From Taxillus chinensis (taxonomy: Eukaryota > Streptophyta > Magnoliopsida > Santalales > Loranthaceae), in assembly GCA_023512835.1 (NCBI GenBank), contig CM042084.1:49895609-49959608 (forward strand): DNA of 64,000 nucleotides. Direction: 5' to 3'. This document shows, in pieces, positions 56,011 to 64,000 of the stretch. The position numbers and the translations under genes were made by a program. The notes under the pieces were generated by a model that saw only the letters and a list, made by a program, of their open reading frames with translations, was not told the origin of the DNA and ran no database searches. The number at the start of each line of letters is the position of its first letter. Within the stretch, counting starts at the first letter, position 1.

Positions 56011-59000
56011 TGTCATCACTGGTTTTCGTCCGGGCCCTTTTGGGGTGAGCTCAAACTAAACCAATGGTGAGAAATTTTAGAGTCGCCACCAACTGTTTTT
56101 GGGGTACAGTTGGATACCTTCTACTTTGAGTAGTCTTAAGTGTGTGGTCTGCGTTATCAGAAATGGGTTCGGGAGTTGGTTACGTGTAGGGAAGGATTAG
56201 CACCCCTACAGCGCCCTTTCGGTATCTAATTTAGGAGGAGGAGGTTTTATTTTATTTGTACTGCCATAGCTGGGTTAAGTTTCCTAAAAAGTCTATGATT
56301 TTTATTTAGCTAAGTTATTTATTAAAGTCATGGTTAAAATGGATTTATCCTAAATTTCTAGAGGGAATCCTAAAAAGTTTTGGGTTTTGTTTGAAATGGA
56401 GAACGAGATCCTAGGGATTGGTTTTGGTTTTTGGTTTTGCTTTTGGAAATTGAAGTCCTAGACAAATGATTTTTGTTTCTTTTTCCTTGTTTTTTTTTTG
56501 GAAAACATACATTTTTTATTTTTTTGTTTTTTTTTTGTAAAAAACGTTTTGTTTTGTTTTGCTTCATTTTTTTTTGTTTTTGTTTTTCTTTTGTTTTTTT
56601 TTTTGGGAATTGAAATACTAATTTTGGTTTTTTCTTTTTTTTTTGGTTCAAAAAACAATGAAACATTTTTTCTTTGGCTTTAAAACATGAAAAAAACATT
56701 TTTTGTTAGTTTTTGTTTTGTTTTCTTTTTTTGTTTTTGTGAACCCAAAATCTTAAAGCAAATGTAGGAATATATGCATGAAAATAAAAGCGTGAAGTGT
56801 GTGGTTATGGCATCCACAAAAGAAAAAGAAAATCACTATTTTTTTTTCTTTTTTCTTTTTTTTTTCCTTTTTTTCATCCTTCCCCTTGCTCTCTCTCTTT
56901 TTTTCTTTGTCTTTTTTTTTTTACTATACTTTACATATTACATATACACATAAGAAGAAATAAAGGGAAAATACAATGGAAAAAAGGCTGAAAAGCAATT
57001 ACATCAAATATAGATAAACTAAAATGAAAACTAGAAAAATGCTAAAAAAAAACAATACACCAAATATAGATACAAATAAGCTGAAAAAAATAGTGAAAAG
57101 ATAAGGGCTGAACCGACTTTGAAGCTTTGCAACGTTAATCTTCTCGCTGAGCTCCCGCCGGTGCTGATAGTCGCTTGCTTGACTCAGAACCGACAGATCT
57201 GACAATGGGACTTATGAAAAGACTTCCCTAGTATTTGGAGATAGGAGGGCTAGAGTAGGTGTAAAAGAAAGAGATGGCTGAAAGTGGAGTTTGCAAGGAG
57301 TGGATGAGTGATCTCTTATGATGATGATTCAGGGATTCTGTGTTTTTTTTTTTGGGTTTGCAAGGAGGAAACTGGGGCATTTTTTGGATGATGAGGCTGG
57401 GGCGTTTTTGATGATGAGGCCGGGGTGTTTTTTATGATGAGGCTAGGCTGGGTTTGCAGGTTTGCAGGGTAGCAGCTCTAACGATCCCTCTCTTCTCTTC
57501 TTTTTTTTTTTTAACGCTGATCTCCCTTTTCTCTCAACGAACTGTGCTCTCTATCTCTTCCCCTTTCTTTCTTTTCCTTTCTCTCTCTGTGTTTTTTTTT
57601 GCTCTGTCTGTGTGTTTTTTTTGCTTTGTCAACGAAAGTTTTTTTTTTCTCTCCTTTCAACGAATCTCCTCTTCAACAAAAAACCCATCTCTCTCTCTTT
57701 TCGCAGGGGATGGATGAATGCCCTTTAAAGTGTTGCCGAAGCCTCTTGCTGGACTGTCATAGTTGCTGCCATAAATGTTTTTGTCGGGTGCTTATTATTT
57801 GCAGCTCCATTATTTTGCAGATCAGTGTCTGGTCGGGTGGACAGTGTGTGCGGGAAAAGGGGAACTCGTGATTTGCCTTTTTGAATTTGTAGTTTAGCAG
57901 CACATGTGACCGACAGGTATTCAAAATAATGTTTTGTCGGATGGCCAGCGCATAAAACAAGCCCCGTGAACGACCAGCGAGAGGAAAAAAGGAAATCCGT
58001 GAGAAAAAAGTCGGCGCGAGAAGCCAACGAGAAAAAAATCAGCGAAGGCAGAAAGGGTCGGAGGTTCGAAGTGTCGGCAGGTCGGAGCGTCGGTAGGGTC
58101 GAAGCTTCGGTGGGTCGAATTTCAGTGGGGCAAAAGTCAACGGTCAACGGGTCGAAGTGTCGGCAGGTCGAAGGTCAAAGGTCAACGGGCCGAACACTTA
58201 CTGGTATTGCAGGTCAAGGTTCGAAGGTCGAAGTGTCGGCAGGGTTGAAGCTGCGATGGGTCGAAATTTCGGTGGGGCGAAAGTCAAGGGTCGAAGGTCG
58301 GAGTGTCGGCAACGGGGCTTCGAGGCTTCGAGGGTGGAAGGTGGAAGGCGTACGGGTACCGCGGATCGAAGGTCGGAGTGTCGGCAGCGAGGCTTCGAGG
58401 CTTCGAGGCTCCGAGGCTTCGATGCTTCGTGGCTTCGAGGCTTCGAGCTGCGGGGCTTCGAGGCTTTGGGGCTTCGAGCTTCGGGGCTTCGAGGCTTCGG
58501 GGCTTCGGGGCTTCGAGCTTCGGGGCTTCGAGGCTTCGAGGCTTCGGGGCTTCGAGCTTTGGGGCTTCGAGGCGTCGAAGGTCAACGGGTCGCAGTGTCG
58601 GTAGGTCAACGGTCAACGGTCAACCCCGAAGTTTTTTTTTTAATTACCTTTTTACCCCCATCAAAAATGCAAAAATGGATAACCTTCTAGGAATTGTTTG
58701 GGGAGATCCGTATTCGCCTACATAGGCATTTTGAAGAGTTTCGCATGATCACTTTTGCGGGAAGTTTGACCAGGGGCATTGGCCGTCTTTTGGCAAGTTT
58801 GACTTTTTCCAACGAAAGTTGTTTTGGCCATAACTTCTTCATTTTAAGTCCGATTTGAGCTCGGTCAAGTGCGTTGGTCTCAAATTTTCATCCTCCATCA
58901 CCTGGTGTTGGTCTTGGGGCGCTTCAAGGACTTGTAGCAAAAGTCATTAATTTTGAACTCCCCCATCCGTGTCAATTGTATCCATCTCGTGCAGATTGAG

Positions 59001-59121
59001 GTAGACCATTCCTTGGAAGTATGGGATCATTGTGGACCTGTTCAATAAGGTATATGGCATGGGTAGAAAGGTATATCAAATGGGGTTAGTATGTCCAACC
59101 CGGACAAAATAGGGTCCTACA
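56011..59121 (-). mobile_element. Ogre-type solo LTR
   Basis: 3111 bp flanked by AAAAT (56006-56010 and 59122-59126). On the minus strand it starts TGTAGGACCC and ends CCAGTGATGACA, like the Ogre-2 LTR. It is about 1 kb longer, mainly because of a region (57125-58640) with GTCGAAG and GGCTTCGAG simple repeats (58060-58620). Confidence 0.93.
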
Positions 59122-59757
59122 AAAATAAGCTCGTTTTCAAATAAAATTGACACGGGGTCGCGCGTCACGACTCTCCGAGTCCAAAAACAATTTTTTTAAA
59201 TGTTTTGAAGTCCAGTTTGTCCTACCGATCCCAAGAACCGAAGGACATCAGTTAAAAACCCAAAAGTAAAATCATGTTATGCTTTTTTTTTGCTCCTTTC
59301 CCGCCCACTCCAAGCCAGGTGTCAACCGTCCATTGGTTGAAAATAAATACAATCAAAAAATAAAAATCAAAACAAAGAAAAACAAAGCAGAATAAAAATA
59401 AAATAAAAAATAATAAAAACAAAAAACAAATTGTCACAACCACGTGATATTCTCTCACTCGATCGGATCTTATCCCCATCCACCAAACTTTTTGTCTCCT
59501 TCTTTCTCTCTCCCATGGCCGTTCGTCCTCTTCCCCCCTCTCTCCTCCCCCAGCGGCGTCGTCTTCACCAGGGCCGCGCCACACCCGCCAAGATCTCGGA
59601 GGACCACCGGGCCACCGCGTCACCCATCCCTCCAGCCAGCCAAACCAAACCATGGTCTCAACCATGGTTCACCTCCCCTCTCTCGAGCCAAACTCCGCTG
59701 GTAACCCGAGTTCAATGCCAGTTCAAGGCCGCCGCTCAAACCCTAGCCTCTCCAATC

Positions 59758-59764
59758 TATATAA
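59758..59764 (+). promoter_or_regulatory. TATA box of the Ogre-1 3' LTR
   Basis: TATATAA within AATCTATATAAGCCCC, followed by CT repeats. The corresponding segment of the 5' LTR is deleted (join at about 38850). Confidence 0.7.
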
Positions 59765-62341
59765 GCCCCCAATCGATCACAGTCTCCCTCTCTCTCTGGT
59801 TAGCTCCGTGGCCGAAACAAAAAAAAATCCCAATCGCCCTTTTCTCCATCGTCTCTCTATCCTCCCTCACCCCCTCTCGGCTCCTGGCTCAATCTCCCCC
59901 GGCAAATCCAAACTCGCAACCTTCACTCTCTGGTTCTCCTTCTCTCCGAAACAAAAAAAAAACATCATCCTTCCCCATTCCCTTTCTGTCAGACGCCGGA
60001 AAAGGGAGCTCTTTCCCTTTCCCACAACGCGAAACCAGACGCCCTTTTCACCTTCCCCTTCGTTTCTCGCGTCGTTACAAATCGGACGTCTCCCTTTGTT
60101 CCTTTTGACTGGCATTATGCTTGCCGGTCATTGTGAAGCTAGACTCGTTCCACGCCGCCAACACTGCCGTTGATACATCCACGAGGAAGACGAAGGACTC
60201 CCAGGAGCACACAGCATAGCCGGACAGAGGTGACATTGAAGGTATCCAAAAGGCACAGAGGACGTTCCGGTCGTCATTGTTGCTACTCGGATTGGAGACC
60301 GGCGCAGAGAACATCCAGTTTGAAAGCAAGAGGACGAGCGGCGAGTAAACATCTGTGGTAACTCCTTTTGTTCCTTTTTATGTGGTTTTTCTGTCTGAGG
60401 TGGCTAGATAGTGCGTGGTGTGCTTTTATGCGTGTGATTGATGCTATTTTCAGCCCCATAATACATGTTGGTTGGTGCCATTCTATGCCGACCGTTCGGG
60501 ATTGTTGGTACCGTATATGCATGAGTTCCCGTCTCAAGAGAGTTGAATATCGTTGAGTCGCTTGGGTGTCGACGGAGTTCCATATTTTCTCTTTGTGTGC
60601 TTTCTGTTTCAATCTGATATGGGCTATTGGTCGTAAATCACGTGTTCTCTCTTTGCGGGTTTATTTCTTTTATTGTCATGATGTGAATGCAGGTTTTCTC
60701 AAAAAGCAATGGGAATCGGGATTTTATCAAAACATACGAATGTGTGATCTTGGTTTTTATCTGGGTTCTTCTTGACTGCTTTGATTGGTTTTTAAGATAT
60801 GGGGGTGCACTGATGGTTTCAAAAGCGTATGAGTCCTTTGGTCCACTCCCCAAAGATTAATCTGATTTTTTTTAACGTGGGAGTATGTTGGCTTGGATTT
60901 TATTTTCTGCCAGGACGTCCTTTGGCACGTTTGAGTCTATGTTTTATTTTGTGATTCCTGAGATCATTATGGTAAATACATCTTTCTCGTTGCTGTTTTC
61001 TCTGTTTTTCCATTTCCTTTCTTTTCTTTCTTTTGTTTGTGGCATGATTTGTTTCCAACGTGGGGCTGAACGAGGTCTCGATATGAAGTTGTTTCTCTCC
61101 AGCCTGGGTTGTTCCGTTTCCATTTCTAGTTTGGGCAACCTGTATAGTGTGGACGTTTTCTATGTTTTTTTATTTATTTATTTACTTTTATTTGTCACTA
61201 TTTCCTTTCCTTCTTAGCTGAATTTAGGGTTTGTATTGGTGTTGGGCCCATAGGAATGTTGTTAGTTTGGGCTTTGTCATTATGGGTGTAGCTTGTAATG
61301 TCGTAAATAAGTGAGGTAGTAAAAAAACCAAAAAGAAAAAAAGAGAGAAAAAAAAAGGAAAAAAAAAGGACAGGAAAAAAAGTGAGTTTGCTTTTATGTT
61401 TATGCATGTCACAATCACACACATCACTTGCTTATTATTTTTGCATTTAGTTTTACAAAAAAAATGGTTTAAAAAAAAAAAAGAACTTTTAGACAAATAA
61501 ATTGAAAAATGTTTTCTAAAACAAAAAAAATCTCTAAAAAAAACAAAAACAAAAAAACAAGCAAATAAATAAAATTTTCAAACTCATTTGTTTTTTTTAT
61601 TTATCATTTTCCCTTTTGTTTTCCTTCATCAAAAAAAAAACTTCTTAGTTCACCTTGATTTAATTTGAATATGTGCTTAAAATATTTTTAATACTTAGAT
61701 TTTTGGTGTTTTTTAGTAGCATGCAAAAAAAAAAAAACAACTTTGATTCTATTTAGATTTAAGTTGTAACTTAGAACAAATCATAGGGTTCCCTTAGGAG
61801 TTTAGGATTAAATTAAATTTAACTTTCAACTTCAATAAAGAATGTAGAAATAAGTGGGCAAACAAATTAGATGCTTAGGGCACATTGAATTTAATTCTAA
61901 TGTTAACAAATAACTTAGAAAAGAAAATGGTAAAATTAAATTGTAGGACTTCCCTTACATAATTAGGATAATTGGATCATATTTCAACTTCAACAAACAA
62001 CTTAGGAAAATAAAAATAATAGACCTTTAGGTCACATGCACATTTAACATCACCTTTAGGCTAATTAACTTTAGGTCAGATGATTAAAACAAGTTAGAAA
62101 CTTCCAAATCCTAAGATAGGTACGGAAAGGGCGTCGTGGGGGTATTAGTCCTTCCCCACACGTAATCAACTCCCGAGTCCATCCCCAGCGGCATAGATTA
62201 AGTTTTCATTTAGGTGCCCAACTGCACCCCAAAAACGGTTGGTGGCGACTCCGTATTTTTCACCATTCGGATGGAGATTGGGGGGGAGCCGCACCCCAAA
62301 AGCGGTTTCCCTCCCGGACGAAATCCGGTGATGACAGCATC

Positions 62342-63134
62342 CAGAGTAGCTGTGCGCAGCAACTCCAGCAGCTATATATTCCGCTTCAGCAGTAGAGGTT
62401 GATACAGAATCTTGCTTCTTACTGAACCATGAAATTAATCTATTTCCAAGAAACTGACACGTACCACTTGTGCTTTTCCTGTCGATGCGACACCCAGCAA
62501 AGTCAGCATCAGATTATCCGGATAAGGTGAAGTTGTACTCCTTTGGGTACCAGAGTCCCAAATTCATCATTCCCTTGAGATGCCTTAATATCCGTTTAAC
62601 ATGAAGCATATGTGACTCCTTGGGATTCGCCTGATATTGTGCACAGATGCAAGTTGCAAACATAATGTCTGGGCGACTTGCTGTAAGATACAGCAAGGAT
62701 CCTATCATCCCTCTGTAGTCAGTCACATTTATTGATATGCCGTCCACATCAGGATCTAACTTGGCACTGACAGGCATGGGAGTTTTGACGGGAGATGAAC
62801 CTTCCATACCAAACTTCTTAATAAGATCGCGAGTTTACTTAGCTTGATTAATGAAGATTCCTTCCTTCAATTGTTTAACTTCTATTCCAAGGAAGTAGGA
62901 CAGTTCTCCCATTATGCTCATCTCAAACTTGCCTGTCATCAACTTTGCAAACTCTTCACAAAGCTTCGGATTTGTTGATCCAAAAATGATATCATCCACA
63001 TATATCTGTACGACTAGAGAGTGTCCTTTCTCATTTCGTAGAAATAAGGTGGTGTCTATCTTCCCTTTTTGGAAGTTGTGAGCAAGTAGGAATTCTGACA
63101 GTGTGTCGTACCAGGCTCTTGGAGCTTGCTTCAA
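62342..63134 (-). pseudogene. pol: RT C-terminus and RNase H N-terminus of SIRE-1
   Basis: One frame with TAA stops at 62835 and 62514 and a shift near 62361. RT part: KQAPRAWYDTLSEFL, VQIYVDDIIFGSTN (catalytic Asp pair), MSIMGELSYFLGIEV. RNase H part: YRGMIGSLLYLTASRPDIMF, then [14 protein letters not shown] and AEAEYIAA. The break at 62341 is the Ogre-1 insertion; the gene continues at 37823. Both stops replace Tyr-like positions (TAC/TAT to TAA), unlike the transition stops in Ogre-1. Confidence 0.9.
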
Positions 63135-63586
63135 ACCATATAAAGCTTTCGAAGCTTGTAGACTAGATGTCCTGCCTTAGGTTCAATGAAACCGGGAGGT
63201 TGTTCAACGTACATCTCCTCTTGAAGATCTCCATTCAGGAATGCGCTCTTGACTTCCATTTGATAAACTATGAAGTTTTCATATAAAGCATACGCCAGAA
63301 ACATTCGGATTGCCTCAAGTCTTGCTATTGGAGCAAAGGTCTCATCATAGTCTATTCCTTCTTCTTGACGATATCCTTTGGCTACCAGTCTGGCTTTGTT
63401 CCGGATTACTATTCCATCCATATCAAGCTTGTTCCGGAACACCCATTTAACTCCTATGACTTGCTGAGACTTAGGCCTTGGTACTAAAGTCCACACATTA
63501 TTTCTCTTAAATTGATTCAGCTCTTCTTGCATGGCTTCTATCCAATTAGAATCCTGAAGAGCTTCATCTACCACCTTTGGTTCTAT
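63131..63586 (-). pseudogene. pol: RT N-terminal half of SIRE-1
   Basis: Contains [47 protein letters not shown] and [20 protein letters not shown] one-base deletion at about 63140 shifts the frame at KLRKALYG. The motif usually read as [11 protein letters not shown] has Glu (GAA, plus strand 63254-63256) for the catalytic Asp. Confidence 0.9.
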
Positions 63587-64000
63587 TTAAGATAGAAAAC
63601 ACGAGTAAAGACACATGTTGAAGGTGGCTGCTCTTGTTCTTACACCAGCAGTAGGATCACCAATCACTTGATCTAAGGGATGGTTTTGGGTCCATCTGTA
63701 ATTCTGTGCATGTGATGGTTGATCTTGAATAATTTGAAGCTCTGCCAGATTAGGTGGTTCAGGTATATCTGCTGGTTGAGCTTCTTCCGGACCAGATGTT
63801 TCCGTATTAGAAGGTACGGTAGAACTAGGTGGTTCTTCAACACTATTTCTTTCAGTGTTAACTGGTCCGGACGGGCTTGAAGGTGCTCCGGAATTTTGGG
63901 TATCCGAAGAAGTATGTCCGGAGCTTAATGGTAGTCCTGAGTCCGAATCATCCATAGCATCATCCATATAACTTCTTTGTGCCTCGCTGATGCCACGTTG
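63587..64000 (-). pseudogene. pol: integrase-RT linker of SIRE-1
   Basis: Ser/Pro/Glu-rich linker followed by HPLDQVIGDPTAGVRTRA, the conserved lead-in to Sirevirus RT. A TAA at 63587 (CAA-to-TAA by comparison with the usual SQIEP) separates it from RT in the same frame. Upstream parts continue beyond the window edge. Confidence 0.82.

Larger units (their letters stand above)
37824..62336 (+). mobile_element. Ogre-1: full-length Ogre/Tat-type Ty3 element
   Basis: 24.5 kb including two nested solo LTRs (about 19.4 kb without them). Order: LTR, tRNA-Arg-type primer site, ORF1, gag, protease with G-patch-like segment, putative intron, RT, RNase H, archaeal-type RNase H, integrase, 3' repeats, polypurine tract, LTR. 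ORF1 upstream of gag, the second RNase H, the primer site and the very long LTRs identify the Ogre group. All genes contain stops. Confidence 0.95.
55540..62336 (+). repeat. Ogre-1 3' LTR, interrupted by a solo LTR
   Basis: 3681 bp without the 56011-59121 insertion. Starts TGATGGACCC, ends GGTGATGACA, then TSD GCATC (62337-62341). Very similar to the 5' LTR, with differences of a few percent by eye, plus the promoter segment missing there. Confidence 0.93.
33009..64000 (-). mobile_element. SIRE-1: Sirevirus-like Ty1/copia, split by Ogre-1
   Basis: Two flanks (33009-37823 and 62337-64000) join at the GCATC TSD of Ogre-1 to give one copia pol reading right to left. The RT style ([31 protein letters not shown]) fits the Sirevirus/Maximus lineage by recall. 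Gag, protease, integrase and the 5' LTR lie beyond the right window edge. No 3' LTR is visible on the left, where a TRIM and the CV-3 LTR follow. Confidence 0.85.

Noticed and set aside
57966..58725. Arg/Gly/Phe repeat proteins
   Set aside because: Simple GGCTTCGAG/GTCGAAG repeats in a solo LTR, open in several frames on both strands.

Overview
This window looks like heterochromatic DNA from a flowering plant, probably a eudicot with a large repeat-rich genome. I recognise no ordinary host gene. Nearly every base belongs to an LTR retrotransposon, and most insertions are nested. Evidence for a plant: LTRs starting TGTAATGACCC with an initiator-Met primer site (TGGTATCAGAGC), an Ogre/Tat-type Ty3 element with a TGGCGACTCTGCTGGGGA primer site, and a Sirevirus-like Ty1/copia pol. 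The Ogre type suggests a eudicot. Boundaries were placed by eye from repeat ends and 5-bp target site duplications (TSDs); no alignment was run.

Left half (1-32498), one chromovirus family (Ty3/gypsy, C-terminal chromodomain-like integrase tail). CV-1 (1-8365, 5' LTR cut by the window edge) sits in an older relative, CV-0, of which only an RT piece (8366-8741) remains. CV-3 (8742-32498) sits 376 bp further along the same RT. CV-3 is itself hit twice: by CV-2 inside its 5' LTR (9265-17944, TSD TGGCG), and by a minus-strand Ogre element, Ogre-2 (19641-27034), whose 5' half has been deleted along with most of CV-3 gag.

Junction (32503-33008): a 506-bp TRIM-like mini-element on the minus strand, without matching flanks, joins the chromovirus cluster to the right half.

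Right half (33009-64000): a minus-strand Sirevirus-like copia element (SIRE-1) is the oldest layer. Downstream of its pol is a 903-codon reading frame, broken by one stop, ending in an apparent Ulp1/C48-type cysteine protease domain. Its RNase H is split by a 24.5-kb plus-strand Ogre element, Ogre-1 (37824-62336, TSD GCATC), which carries ORF1, gag, protease, a G-patch-like segment, RT, two RNase H domains and integrase. Its LTRs were later hit by a chromovirus solo LTR (41325-43309, TSD GTGGC) and a minus-strand Ogre-type solo LTR (56011-59121, TSD AAAAT).

All coding regions are damaged. In Ogre-1 the damage is mostly single C-to-T or G-to-A nonsense changes in otherwise open frames, as expected from deamination of methylated cytosine; in CV-2 it is mostly one-base indels. 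The signals most worth following are the Ulp1-like frame beside SIRE-1, a conserved candidate intron and a covarying RNA hairpin in the chromovirus LTRs, tandem ACGT palindromes upstream of their TATA boxes, and repeated poly(A)-signal/splice-acceptor modules between the Ogre-1 genes.
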